Below, in pieces: positions 19,534-28,034 of a stretch of 64,000 bases of DNA. Where the stretch lies: positions 124,001 to 188,000 of the forward strand of contig NZ_BQYM01000005.1 of the NCBI RefSeq assembly GCF_026008515.1, given 5' to 3'. A program made the position numbers and the translations under genes. Below the pieces are notes generated by a model. The model was given only the letters and a program-made list of their open reading frames with translations, searched no databases and was not told where the DNA came from. Each line of letters opens with the position of its first letter. Within the stretch, counting starts at the first letter, position 1. This DNA comes from Hoyosella levis (GTDB taxonomy: Bacteria > Actinomycetota > Actinomycetes > Mycobacteriales > Mycobacteriaceae).

Positions 19534-20743
19534 GGCCCGCGCATCAGGCATCTCCCGCCGCCGCCTGCTCGGCTCGAGCGCGGTGGCGGCGGGAGCCGCG
19601 GGGCTCGGCTGGGGCGGCCGCTCACTGGTGGACCCGTCTGCCGCGAGCGCGCTGCCGGCGGGGCAGCAGATGGTGCCGTTTTATGGCGCCCACCAGGCCG
19701 GCATCACCACGCCGCCACAGGCCCACGCCACGTTTGTGGCATTCGACCTCCAGCCCGGACTGGACCGAAGCTCGATCATCGGGCTGCTCAAGGCATGGAC
19801 CCAGGATGCGGCCCGGCTCGCCGGAGGCCGACCGGGGCTAGCGGACTCGGAGCCCGAGCTCGCTGAGGCGCCATCGCGCTTGACCATCACGATCGGGCTC
19901 GGGCCCGCGGTCTTCGACGTGGCGGGGGTCGCGGACCAGCGGCCACCGTCGATCGCCCCGCTGCCACCGTTCCCCATCGACGAGCTCGACCCGCGCTACA
20001 GCGACGGAGACCTGCTTCTCCAGGTGTGCAGCGACGATCCGCTCGCGGTGGCGCACGCGGTCCGCATCCTTGCCCGCAGCGTCCGATCACTGGCGACGGT
20101 TCGCTGGACGCAGCGCGGGTTCCGCGACGCACGCGGCTCCCACGCCGAGGGGCACACGATGCGCAACCTCATGGGCCAGGTCGATGGCACCAACAACCCG
20201 AAGCCACGCGAGCCAGGCTTCGAGCAGGTGCTCTGGCACGACGATCCGGCCTATCCGTGGCTGCGCGGCGGCACGTCGATGGTGGTGCGGCGCATCGCCA
20301 TGGATCTCGACACCTGGGACGAGCTCGGACGGCGCGACCGGGAGCTCTCGATCGGCCGCACCCTCGGCTCCGGGGCGCCGCTCACCGGCACGCGGGAGCA
20401 CGATCCGCCCGACTTCGGGGCGACGGACCAGTTCGGGATCCCGATCATTCCGCCGTCCTCGCACATCGCGCGGGCCCGTGCCCAGGCGCCCGAGGAGGTG
20501 TTCCTGCGCCGCGGCTACAACTACGACGACCCGCCCGAACCAGGCAGGACAAGCAACAGCGGGTTGATCTTCGCTACCTTCCAAGCAGACATCGTGAAGC
20601 AGTTCCTGCCCGTGCAGCGGCGCATCGCCGAGTTCGATGTGCTCAACGAATGGACCACCCCGGTCGGGTCGGCCGTGTTCGCCATCCCGCCCGGATGCGA
20701 GCCCGGCGACTACATCGGCCGTCCACTGCTCGAGGGAGCCTGA
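19523..20743 (+). CDS. Dyp-type heme peroxidase, Tat-exported
   Basis: 406 residues from ATG 19523, inside the end of the PCuAC gene. The frame is open further upstream, but only this start gives a clean twin-arginine signal (ISRRRLLG, then an Ala/Gly-rich hydrophobic core, residues ~9-40). The Dyp motif GxVDG is present as GQVDGTNNP (residue ~215). A conserved SHIARA/RRGYNYDD segment lies in the C-terminal half, where Dyp enzymes bind heme with His and Arg. The family oxidises phenolics and dyes with H2O2, and EfeB-type members take part in iron uptake. Pairing with PCuAC suggests an exported oxidative or metal-handling unit. Confidence 0.9.
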   Translation: MSTEARASGISRRRLLGSSAVAAGAAGLGWGGRSLVDPSAASALPAGQQMVPFYGAHQAGITTPPQAHATFVAFDLQPGLDRSSIIGLLKAWTQDAARLAGGRPGLADSEPELAEAPSRLTITIGLGPAVFDVAGVADQRPPSIAPLPPFPIDELDPRYSDGDLLLQVCSDDPLAVAHAVRILARSVRSLATVRWTQRGFRDARGSHAEGHTMRNLMGQVDGTNNPKPREPGFEQVLWHDDPAYPWLRGGTSMVVRRIAMDLDTWDELGRRDRELSIGRTLGSGAPLTGTREHDPPDFGATDQFGIPIIPPSSHIARARAQAPEEVFLRRGYNYDDPPEPGRTSNSGLIFATFQADIVKQFLPVQRRIAEFDVLNEWTTPVGSAVFAIPPGCEPGDYIGRPLLEGA

Positions 20744-20802
20744 TGACCAGCCACCAACCCCTTGCCCGACACGGCGCGAGCCGGAGAGAAGGAGAATCAT
20801 GA
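20743..20802 (+). CDS. Possible 19-codon coupling ORF between the Dyp and DsbA genes
   Basis: ATG 20743 overlaps the Dyp stop (TGATG). The ORF (MTSHQPLARHGASRREGES) ends in TGA at 20800-20802, overlapping the start of the DsbA-like gene (ATGA). It spans the whole intercistronic gap, and the Shine-Dalgarno of the downstream gene (GAGAAGGAGA) lies within it. It may only pass ribosomes on, or be chance; no homologue is known to me. Confidence 0.3.
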   Translation: MTSHQPLARHGASRREGES

Positions 20803-21539
20803 GCAACCGTCCATCCCGTGGGCTGATCACCCAGCAGAAGGCGCGCGACCAGCGGCGCGCGATGCTCCGGCGCACCGCGATCACTGCCCTGATCATTGTT
20901 GTCGTCGTGGGCGCGGTGATCTTCATCATCTCGCAGCGCACTGACGACAGCACCGAGGCGACCATCAACACCGAGGTCGTGGAGCCCTCGGGCACGGCGA
21001 TCACCGACGACGCCGGGATCGCGTTCGGCCCCGAGGACGCCGAGGTCACCGTCGCGGTCTACGAGGACTTCCTGTGCCCGGTCTGCAAGCAGTTCGAGGA
21101 CCTCTCCGGCGAGACCCTGCGCGATCTCGCTTCCTCCGGCGAGGCGAGGGTGGTCTACCACCCGATCGCCATCCTTGACCGGCTCTCCTCCACGGCTTAC
21201 TCGAGCCGTGCCGCCTCGGCCGCGTTCTGTGTCGCCGAGCACGGCAGCGACCAGTGGCTCGACTGGCAGCTCGAGATGTACGCCCAGCAGCCGGCGGAAG
21301 GCGGAGCGGGCCTGCCCAACGACGAGATCGCCGACATGGCCGCTTCAGCGGGCGCGGACTCGCCCGAGCTGCAGCAATGCATCGCGGACGCTACCTACCA
21401 GGGCTATGCGCTCCAGGCCACTGACGATGCTCTCGCTGCAGGCGTTCAAGGCACCCCGACCGTGATGATCAACGGGGAACCGGCGGAGAACCTCACCCCC
21501 GAGGGCTTGCGCGAGGCCGTGGATGCTGCCCGCGGCTGA
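20799..21539 (+). CDS. Membrane-anchored DsbA-like thiol-disulfide oxidoreductase
   Basis: 246 residues. The ATG at 20799 is preceded by the strong Shine-Dalgarno GAGAAGGAGA; the open frame further upstream is a shadow. A basic N-terminus (KARDQRRAMLRR) precedes one transmembrane segment (ALIIVVVVGAVIFII, residues ~26-45), then an external thioredoxin-like domain. The active site is CPVC in EDFLCPVCKQFE, and the cis-Pro segment is GVQGTPTVMING. It introduces disulfides into exported proteins. The following gene, overlapping by 17 bases, encodes VKOR, its expected re-oxidant; the same VKOR/DsbA partnership is known in mycobacteria. Confidence 0.92.
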   Translation: MSNRPSRGLITQQKARDQRRAMLRRTAITALIIVVVVGAVIFIISQRTDDSTEATINTEVVEPSGTAITDDAGIAFGPEDAEVTVAVYEDFLCPVCKQFEDLSGETLRDLASSGEARVVYHPIAILDRLSSTAYSSRAASAAFCVAEHGSDQWLDWQLEMYAQQPAEGGAGLPNDEIADMAASAGADSPELQQCIADATYQGYALQATDDALAAGVQGTPTVMINGEPAENLTPEGLREAVDAARG

Positions 21540-22119
21540 CATTCCTCGCAAGGATCCCCGCGAGACCCGGGCGGCAACGGGAAGGGCGCTGCTCGTCCTG
21601 GGGCTGCTCGGTCTCGCGGCCGCATTCGTGCTCGCCGTCGAGCGGGTGATGCTGCTCGCCGATCCCGACTACATCCCCTCCTGCAGCCTCAACCCGGTGC
21701 TGTCGTGCGGGTCCGTCATGACGACCGAGCAAGCGCAGGTGCTGGGGTTCCCGAACCCCTTCATCGGGGTCGTGGCATTCACCGTCGTGGTCACCACTGC
21801 GGTGGTCGTCCTCACCGGTGCAGCCTTGCCACGCTGGTACTGGTCGGGTCTCGCGATCGGCTGCGTGCTCGGCCTCGTGTTCGTGCACTGGCTGATCTAC
21901 CAGAGCCTCTACAGCATCAACGCGTTGTGCCCGTATTGCATGGTGGTGTGGGCGGTGCAGCTGCCGCTCACGATCATCGCGGTGGGCAAGGCCTGGCCAC
22001 CAGGCAGGCTGGCCGCGGCGGTGGCGCCGTGGCGCTGGCACATCCTGGTGATCTGGTACGTCATCGTGCTAGCGCTCATCGCTGAGCGGTTCTGGTACTA
22101 CTGGTCGACGCTGCTGTAG
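21523..22119 (+). CDS. Vitamin K epoxide reductase (VKOR) family protein
   Basis: 198 residues with four to five transmembrane helices. It has the redox pair CPYC in ALCPYCMVVW at the start of a helix and the shuttle cysteines in CSLNPVLSCGSV on the first external loop, as in bacterial VKOR. It re-oxidises DsbA-type partners and passes electrons to quinone. The start overlaps the DsbA-like gene by 17 bases, so the two are coupled. The last helix ends in an aromatic-rich tail (ERFWYYWSTLL). Confidence 0.93.
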   Translation: MLPAADIPRKDPRETRAATGRALLVLGLLGLAAAFVLAVERVMLLADPDYIPSCSLNPVLSCGSVMTTEQAQVLGFPNPFIGVVAFTVVVTTAVVVLTGAALPRWYWSGLAIGCVLGLVFVHWLIYQSLYSINALCPYCMVVWAVQLPLTIIAVGKAWPPGRLAAAVAPWRWHILVIWYVIVLALIAERFWYYWSTLL

Positions 22120-22146
22120 GTGGTGGGGGCGAGCGGCCCGGTCGCC

Positions 22147-22222
22147 GCCGCAAACGCGATAGAAGCCGCGGGAATCCCCAGGCGGTTTCTATCGCGTTTG
22201 GCGGTTTCCCGTGTTTTTGCCG
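22147..22222. repeat. Palindromic intergenic repeat, copy 1 (probable bidirectional terminator)
   Basis: The arms 22151-22169 (CAAACGCGATAGAAGCCGC) and 22182-22200 pair over 19 bases with one G-U. A T-rich stretch (GTGTTTTTGCC) follows. The element fills the gap between the convergent VKOR and YibE/F genes. Two further copies lie at 31152 and 33350, each also between convergent genes. Confidence 0.85.
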
Positions 22223-22260
22223 CTGGAGGGCGCGGAGGCACCCCAACCAGCCACCGCGCG

Positions 22261-23565
22261 CTACTCCGCGGCGTATCCCGGCGGCCGGGCGAGCAGCACC
22301 GCGATCGCGCTGGTCAGCGGGACTGAAAGGGCTAGAGCGATACCGCCGACGAAGGAGCGCGAGAGCTCGATCGCCACGATCTCGCCGGTGACCACATCCG
22401 AGAGGGAGCGGCCCGCGACGGAGAACAGCAGCAGGAGCGGCAGCGCGCTGCCGGCGTAGGCGAGCACGAGCGTGTAAACGGTGGAGGCGATGTGGTCGCG
22501 GCCCACCCGCATGGTGCCGGTGAACACTTGCGCGCGGGTGGCGGTCGGTTCGAGCCGGGCGAGCTCGAACGCGGTCGCGGCCTGGGTGATCGTGACGTCG
22601 TTGAGCACGCCGAGCGAGCCGATGATGAATCCCGCGAGCAGCAGACCACTGATGCTGATCTGCCCGAGATACACCTGGATGTTGGTGTTGTCCTCCTCGG
22701 AGAGGCCCGTGAGGCTGGCTGTCTCGATGACGAGCCAGGACAGGAATGCCGCGATCAGCAGCGAGGCGAGCGTCCCGAGCAGCGCCGAGCTGGTGCGCAG
22801 GTTCACCCCGTGGGCGAGGTAGAGGGCGGCGTAGAGGATCAGCGCGCCGCCGACGATGGCGACGGGAACGGCGGGCTTGCCGTCGAGCAACGCGGGCAGC
22901 ATGAAGTACACCAGGATGACGAACGCGACGGCGATGCCGAGCAGCGCGCGCAGGCCGCGCCAGCGGGCCACGGCGATGACGGTGAGGGCGAACGCGGCGG
23001 CGAACAGGCCGAGGGGCAGGCCTCGCTCGTAGTCATAGAAGTTGTAGCGCGTTGTCTCGGTGACATCGATGCCTCGTTCGAGGCGGATCTCCTCGCCCGC
23101 TGCGAGATCGGGCTGCCCTGGTCCCGGCGCGAGCTCGAGGAGCGTGTTATTGCCCTCGTTGGGCCCGGAGTCGATGCGCACGATGCTGCGGGAGCACTGG
23201 TAGGACTCGTTGGTCGGTGGGATGGGATCGCCGCTGAACACCATGCCCGCCGAGGGTGATCCGCAGGCCCCGGTGGTGGTGTCGAGGACGGTGCCGGCCT
23301 CGGTGCTCACCGCTCCGCCGGCGGCGCTCTGCAGCGGCAGTGGCACCTCGAACTTCTGCTGCCCGGGCCACAGGATGGCGGCGCCGATCACGGTCAGCAT
23401 GCCGAGCACGATGAGCGTGGCGACAACGATGCGCGCGGCGAGCGGGCCGAGCGGCGGGGGGCTGCCATCGTGCCCGTGCGAATGGCCGTGGCCGGTGGCA
23501 CCGGCGAACGGGTCGGTGCCCTTCTTGCTCCCGCGTGGCTGGTTGCTGCTGTTCACGGTTGTCAC
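22261..23565 (-). CDS. YibE/F family membrane protein
   Basis: About 434 residues from GTG 23565. The frame stays open to 23925, but that part lies over the plsB gene; GTG 23556 is an alternative start. A His-rich cytoplasmic head (GHGHSHGHDG) precedes transmembrane helix 1 (RIVVATLIVLGMLTVIGAAI). A ~100-residue external loop with the tidy Cys-containing segment GACGSPSAGMVF follows, then about seven helices. The helical half has the family signature LGVLNDVTITQAATAFELA. Function of the family is not established; the His-rich head suggests metal contact, which is inference. Confidence 0.82.
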   Translation of the reverse strand: MTTVNSSNQPRGSKKGTDPFAGATGHGHSHGHDGSPPPLGPLAARIVVATLIVLGMLTVIGAAILWPGQQKFEVPLPLQSAAGGAVSTEAGTVLDTTTGACGSPSAGMVFSGDPIPPTNESYQCSRSIVRIDSGPNEGNNTLLELAPGPGQPDLAAGEEIRLERGIDVTETTRYNFYDYERGLPLGLFAAAFALTVIAVARWRGLRALLGIAVAFVILVYFMLPALLDGKPAVPVAIVGGALILYAALYLAHGVNLRTSSALLGTLASLLIAAFLSWLVIETASLTGLSEEDNTNIQVYLGQISISGLLLAGFIIGSLGVLNDVTITQAATAFELARLEPTATRAQVFTGTMRVGRDHIASTVYTLVLAYAGSALPLLLLFSVAGRSLSDVVTGEIVAIELSRSFVGGIALALSVPLTSAIAVLLARPPGYAAE

Positions 23566-23602
23566 CCTAGTTCGCCCACGGCGGCGGCACGGATTAAGCA
23601 CA

Positions 23603-25987
23603 ATGAAAGCCGTGGATGAAGCGGCAGCGGGGCAAGAATCGTCCGGACCTGTGGTGTTCCTCGCTGATGCCCGCACGAAGGTGGAGCGGGATCTCATCGC
23701 GGAGTGGCTCGACGCGGGACATGCCGATGACTTCGCGACGGGGGCGGGGGAGCGGCCGTCCCGGCTGCTGCTCGATTCGATGCGCATCGCGGGCGCGCTG
23801 TCGGGCCGGGCTGATGATCCGCTGGTGGTTCCAGTGCGGGTGACGTGGCTGCCGCCCGAGCGGGATGGCAATCGCAGCGCCCGCTGGGCGGATGTGCTGA
23901 CGCTGAACAATCCGCGCAACCCCAATGCGCTGGCGCAGCGGCGGATCGTGCGGGATTCGCCAGAGCGGGCCCAGGTGGTCGTGGGTGCTCCGGCACGGTT
24001 GAGCGCGCTGCGGCAGCGGCATCGCCGCGAGGTGGGCGATTCGAGCCCTGATTCGCTGGCGCGCTACATCCATCGCTCCGCGGTGGTGGCGCTGGAGCGG
24101 GCGGAGCGGACGGTCACCGGTGACCGGTACAAGGTGCCGCGGCTGGTCGTCGAGCAGATCATGGACTCGGTGGGTTTCCGGGCCCGCCTGCGGGACCTCG
24201 CGCGTGACAACGACATCGAGCAGGCCGAGGCGGTGCGCCGCGCGCGCTCCTGCTTGAAGGAGCTCGTGGCCGTGCAGAGCAAGGTGGCGACGGACTTGTT
24301 CGCGCAGACGATGCGTCCCTTGCATTCGTCGGCCTGGTCGGTGCACGCGGGGGCGGGCCAGCTCGATGGGCTGCGCGCGCTCAACCGGCGCTTCCCGATC
24401 GTCTTCCTTCCGTCGCATCGGTCCTACGCCGATGCCCTGGTGTTCAATGACTTCCTGGCGCGCAATGATTTTCCGCGCAATCACATCATGGGCGGGGCGA
24501 ACCTGGCCTTCTGGCCGGTGGGGCCGCTCGCCCGGCGCGCGGGGACGGTGTTCATCCGGCGCAGCTTCGGCGACGACGAGATCTACAAGGCCTGCGTGGA
24601 GGAGTACTTCGCGTACTTGCTGGCCAAGCGATTCAACCTCGAGTGGTACTTCGAGGGTGGCCGCTCGCGCACCGGGAAGCTGCGCGCACCGCGCTACGGG
24701 CTGCTGAACTACGTCGCGGAGGCATTGCGCGCGCGCCGCGTCCCCGACGTGATGATCGTGCCGGTATCGATCGCCTACGAGCGGCTCCATGAGCTCGAAG
24801 CGATCGCCGAGGAGCAGCGCGGCGGAAAGAAGAAGGCGGAGGGCCTGGCCTGGCTGGCGAAGTACGCGAAGGCGCAGCGCCTGCTTGCCGGCAATGTCTA
24901 TATCCGGCTGGGGGAGCCGCTATCGATGAAGGAGCGGCTCGAGGCGGCGGGCGATCCCCTGGGCGCGACCGATAGCGAGAACGATGCGGCCGACGGTGGG
25001 GATCTGGCATCCCGGCAGCGTGGAGCGCTGCAGAAGCTGGCGTTCGAGGTAGCGGTGGGCATCAACCGCGTCACCCCGATCACGGCGAACGCGCTGGTGA
25101 CGCTAGCCCTGCTCGGGGTGCGGGATCGGTCGCTCACGGTGGGCGAGATCACGGCGGCGATCGGCCCGGTCCTGCGCTATATCGAGCAGCGTGGTGTGCC
25201 GACGGGCAACGTGGCGCTGCTGCGTTCCACGTCCGGGCTGCGCGCGGTGCTCGCGGATCTCACCACGGCCGGGGTGGTCACGACCTATGCCGACGGCGAG
25301 GAGCCGGTGTACTCGATCGAGCCGGGGCAGCATCTCGTCGCCGCGTTCTACCGCAACAGCGGCATCCATTGGTTCGTCAACCGAGCCATCGTGGAGCTCG
25401 CGATCCTCGACGCAGCGGAGGCAGGCTTCGTCGATCCGATCCGGCAGGGCTGGAAGTACGCCAACGTCCTGCGCAACCTGCTGAAGTTCGAGTTCTTCTT
25501 CCCGGACCGTGACACCTTCGAGGTCGAGCTGCGCGAGGAGATCACCTTGATCGATCCGCGGTGGAACGAGCGGCAGCCCGCCGTCGATGAGCTTGCGGCA
25601 GCGCTGGAGGGGACGGGCTTCATCATGGCGCACCGCGTGCTGCGTTCGTTCTTCGACGCGCAGCTCGTGGTGGCCGAGCGCCTGGCGGCCCGCTCGGCGC
25701 CGGGCCTGGATGATCGTGACGCGTTCGTCGACGAGTGCGTGCGGGTCGGGCAGCAAATGATGCTGCAGGGCCGCTTGCATGGCCCCGAATCGGTATCGAC
25801 GGAGCTGTTCGCTACCGCGCTGAAGCTCGCGACCAACCTCGGGCTGATCTCCCAGGCAGAGGATGCCGACGTCGGGGTGCGCCGCGCCGAGCTAGCTGGC
25901 ACGCTGGCCACAGCGGTCACACGCATCCGGCTCGCGGAGGCGCTGGATCCGTCCAATAGAAAGGCTTTGCCCGGTGGATATTCGTGA
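23603..25987 (+). CDS. plsB: Glycerol-3-phosphate O-acyltransferase (PlsB type)
   Basis: 794 residues from ATG 23603. The open frame before this start lies over the divergent YibE/F gene and is ignored. The acyltransferase core carries the HX4D motif in PSHRSYADAL (residue ~270), the phosphate-binding EGGRSRTGK (residue ~351), and PVSIAYERL. Long N- and C-terminal regions match the size of PlsB2-like proteins. It catalyses the first acylation of sn-glycerol 3-phosphate at the membrane. The next gene, overlapping by 14 bases, supplies the second acyltransferase, the same pairing as plsB2-plsC in M. tuberculosis. Confidence 0.93.
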   Translation: MKAVDEAAAGQESSGPVVFLADARTKVERDLIAEWLDAGHADDFATGAGERPSRLLLDSMRIAGALSGRADDPLVVPVRVTWLPPERDGNRSARWADVLTLNNPRNPNALAQRRIVRDSPERAQVVVGAPARLSALRQRHRREVGDSSPDSLARYIHRSAVVALERAERTVTGDRYKVPRLVVEQIMDSVGFRARLRDLARDNDIEQAEAVRRARSCLKELVAVQSKVATDLFAQTMRPLHSSAWSVHAGAGQLDGLRALNRRFPIVFLPSHRSYADALVFNDFLARNDFPRNHIMGGANLAFWPVGPLARRAGTVFIRRSFGDDEIYKACVEEYFAYLLAKRFNLEWYFEGGRSRTGKLRAPRYGLLNYVAEALRARRVPDVMIVPVSIAYERLHELEAIAEEQRGGKKKAEGLAWLAKYAKAQRLLAGNVYIRLGEPLSMKERLEAAGDPLGATDSENDAADGGDLASRQRGALQKLAFEVAVGINRVTPITANALVTLALLGVRDRSLTVGEITAAIGPVLRYIEQRGVPTGNVALLRSTSGLRAVLADLTTAGVVTTYADGEEPVYSIEPGQHLVAAFYRNSGIHWFVNRAIVELAILDAAEAGFVDPIRQGWKYANVLRNLLKFEFFFPDRDTFEVELREEITLIDPRWNERQPAVDELAAALEGTGFIMAHRVLRSFFDAQLVVAERLAARSAPGLDDRDAFVDECVRVGQQMMLQGRLHGPESVSTELFATALKLATNLGLISQAEDADVGVRRAELAGTLATAVTRIRLAEALDPSNRKALPGGYS

Positions 25988-27401
25988 GATGAGTGATCAG
26001 GTCCGATCAGGGCCCGGCGGCGCGCAGATCGGTGCATTCCTCGACTTCACGGGCACCATCCTGCAGGGCTACTCGCCACTGCGCCCCATGCAGGTCAAGA
26101 CGAACACCGATGACGACCAGGATCGCGACGTCTCCCTGGACCTGATGAAGACCCTGCGTGCCTCCAAGGCGCCGCAGTTCGTCGAGGACATGGTCACCAA
26201 CGTCTATCCGAGCTGGCGCGGCAAGTCCGAGGAGGACATCGCGCGCGTGGCAGGGCGCCTGTTCGAGAGGCACGTGGCGGGACGGCTGTTCCCCGAGGCA
26301 TGGCAGCTCATCCAGGCGCATCGCGACAAGGGGCACACGGTGGTGATCGTGACCTCGGGGCCGCGATTCATCGCTGATGCTGCCGCTGCGGCGCTGGGCG
26401 CGCAGTTCGTGCTGGCCACGGAGCTGGAGAAGCGCGACGGGGTGCTCACCGGGCTGGTGGACGGACCGGTGCTGTGGCGGCGCGCCAAGGCACGAGCGGT
26501 GCGGGACTTCGCGGAGCGGGAAGGCATTGATCCCGCGGCGAGCTACGGGTACTCGCATGGCAGCGAGGACATCGAGGTGCTCTCCGCGGTAGGCAATCCG
26601 GTGGCGGTCAACCCTGATCGGGCCCTCGCTGGCATCGCGGGCCAGCAGGACTGGCCGGTGCTGCGGTTCGCGCCCCGTGGATCGGCCGGCCCGTTGCAGG
26701 TGGGTCGCACCCTGGTGGGCTATGGCGGCTTCTTTGGCGCGGTCGGCGCGGGGCTCGCCAAGGGCGCGATCAAGCGCGATCATCGGCTGGGCGTGGATAC
26801 GGCCATCGGCAACAGCGCGGACGTGGCCCTGCGCATCGGGGGCGTGCACGTGAATCTCACGGGCGTGGACAACGTGTGGTCGCACCGGCCGGCGGTGTTC
26901 ATCTTCAATCATCAGAGCCAGGCGGACGTGCTGATCCTCAGCAAGGTGCTGCGCGGCGGCTTCACGGGCATCACCAAGAAGGAGATGGCCACGAGCAAGC
27001 TGTTCGGGGGAGTGCTGCGCATCGCGGACGCCGTCTTCGTTGATAGGGCTGATTCGGCGAGCGCGCGGGATGCCCTGCGACCGGTGGCGGACACACTGCG
27101 CGGCGGGCTGTCAGTGGTGATCGCGCCCGAGGGCACCCGATCGCTGACCCCTGGAGTGGGTGCGTTCAAGAAGGGCGCGTTCCATATCGCCCAGCAGGCC
27201 GAGGTGCCGATCGTGCCGGTCATCATCCGCAATGCCGGGGAACTCATGTGGAAGCACGGCCGGGTGCTGCGCAGCGGGACCGTGGACGTGATCGTCGAGA
27301 AGCCCATCGACGTGTCCGGCTGGAAGCCCGAGGAATTCAGCGACCGCATCGCCGAGGTGCGGGGGATGTATGCCCGCTACCTGGAGAACTGGCCGCACTA
27401 G
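25974..27401 (+). CDS. plsC: HAD-like / 1-acylglycerol-3-phosphate acyltransferase fusion (PlsC)
   Basis: 475 residues from GTG 25974, preceded by AGAAAGG at good spacing; ATG 25989 is an alternative. Residues ~20-230 form a SerB-like HAD domain (FLDFTGTIL, TSGPRF, SHGSEDIEVLSAVGNPVAVNPD). Residues ~250-475 form a PlsC domain with HX4D in NHQSQADVL (residue ~313), TGITKKE and APEGTRS. It makes phosphatidic acid from lysophosphatidic acid. HAD motif I reads DFTGT, so the second Asp of DxDGT is Thr, which suggests weak or absent phosphatase chemistry. The overlap with plsB indicates one operon. Confidence 0.92.
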   Translation: MDIREMSDQVRSGPGGAQIGAFLDFTGTILQGYSPLRPMQVKTNTDDDQDRDVSLDLMKTLRASKAPQFVEDMVTNVYPSWRGKSEEDIARVAGRLFERHVAGRLFPEAWQLIQAHRDKGHTVVIVTSGPRFIADAAAAALGAQFVLATELEKRDGVLTGLVDGPVLWRRAKARAVRDFAEREGIDPAASYGYSHGSEDIEVLSAVGNPVAVNPDRALAGIAGQQDWPVLRFAPRGSAGPLQVGRTLVGYGGFFGAVGAGLAKGAIKRDHRLGVDTAIGNSADVALRIGGVHVNLTGVDNVWSHRPAVFIFNHQSQADVLILSKVLRGGFTGITKKEMATSKLFGGVLRIADAVFVDRADSASARDALRPVADTLRGGLSVVIAPEGTRSLTPGVGAFKKGAFHIAQQAEVPIVPVIIRNAGELMWKHGRVLRSGTVDVIVEKPIDVSGWKPEEFSDRIAEVRGMYARYLENWPH

Positions 27402-27422
27402 TATTCCCGCCAGCAGGACCGG

Positions 27423-27443
27423 CCGCCTGGTTCCTACAGGCGG
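27423..27443. terminator. Short hairpin at the plsC / LeuA-domain convergent junction
   Basis: CCGCCTG (27423-27429) pairs with CAGGCGG (27437-27443) around a 7-base loop. The right arm overlaps the end of the minus-strand gene. No U-tract is present. Confidence 0.4.
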
Positions 27444-27913
27444 TTCGCGGCGGCAATGACCGCGCGCAGGGACGACTCGACCGGATCCGCGGCGATGGCC
27501 ATCCCCCAGGCCTGAAGCTCGTCGCGCTCGGCGAGGAGGAACGTGGCGGTGCGGTCCCCGATGGGGCGCTGGTGGAGGCCGTGGATCTCGATATTGCATC
27601 CGAGGTCATACAGCATGCCGGTGAGAGCGCCGATCGGGCCGGAGGACATCGCGGTCATGGTGTGCGACTCGCCGTCCTTGCGGATCGTTGCCTCGAAGAC
27701 CGTCTTTCCGGAGCCGATCTGGTGGAGGTTGAAATGATCGAGCCGGAAATGCCCGCTGCGGGGCGAGTAGATCTGGTCGAACATGTCCCAGGACATCGAT
27801 CCCGCCTCGCCGCGCAGGCCTGCCGGGAGCGACACGCCAAAGCGATGCTCGAAAGGATCCAGCTGAGCGGCATGGGAAGATGTTCCCGCGGAGTCGCGAT
27901 GCATGAGATTCAT
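27434..27913 (-). CDS. Stand-alone LeuA (2-isopropylmalate synthase) C-terminal regulatory-domain protein
   Basis: 159 residues from ATG 27913. The open frame continues to 29014 but runs under the SpoU gene. The C-terminal ~110 residues resemble the allosteric domain of 2-isopropylmalate synthase: FRLDHFNLHQIGSGK, the signature SSGPIGALTGMLYDLGCNIEI, then AWGMAIAADPVESSLRAVIAAANR, which parallels the leucine-binding end of mycobacterial LeuA. No TIM-barrel catalytic domain is present, and 480 bases is the full gene. It may bind leucine or a related acid and modulate LeuA in trans; that is inference. A promoter, short leader ORF and hairpin precede it. Confidence 0.8.
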   Translation of the reverse strand: MNLMHRDSAGTSSHAAQLDPFEHRFGVSLPAGLRGEAGSMSWDMFDQIYSPRSGHFRLDHFNLHQIGSGKTVFEATIRKDGESHTMTAMSSGPIGALTGMLYDLGCNIEIHGLHQRPIGDRTATFLLAERDELQAWGMAIAADPVESSLRAVIAAANRL

Positions 27914-27960
27914 CAGAAGGCTTTCTAGGACGAGGCGAAACGGACTGGCGCGACGACACC

Positions 27961-28000
27961 CCGCAGCGAGGTGCCTGTCCAGTACTAGGCCTCGCTGCGG
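27961..28000 (-). promoter_or_regulatory. Leader hairpin upstream of the LeuA-domain gene
   Basis: CCGCAGCGAGG (27961-27971) pairs exactly with CCTCGCTGCGG (27990-28000). In the minus-strand transcript this hairpin sits between the predicted start of transcription and the LeuA-domain gene. Its 5' arm is overlapped by the last codons of a short leader ORF, the layout of an attenuator. Confidence 0.5.
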
Positions 28001-28026
28001 CTGCTTACTGCGCGCCCCCGCCTCAT
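27985..28026 (-). CDS. Possible 13-residue leaderless leader peptide
   Basis: ATG 28026 lies about eight bases after a -10 element, so the transcript could begin at this codon. The ORF reads MRRGRAVSSRSEA and stops (TAG 27985-27987) inside the hairpin 27961-28000. Its codons are rich in Arg and Ser and contain no Leu, so classical leucine attenuation is not supported. Confidence 0.35.
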   Translation of the reverse strand: MRRGRAVSSRSEA

Positions 28027-28034
28027 AGTGATCA

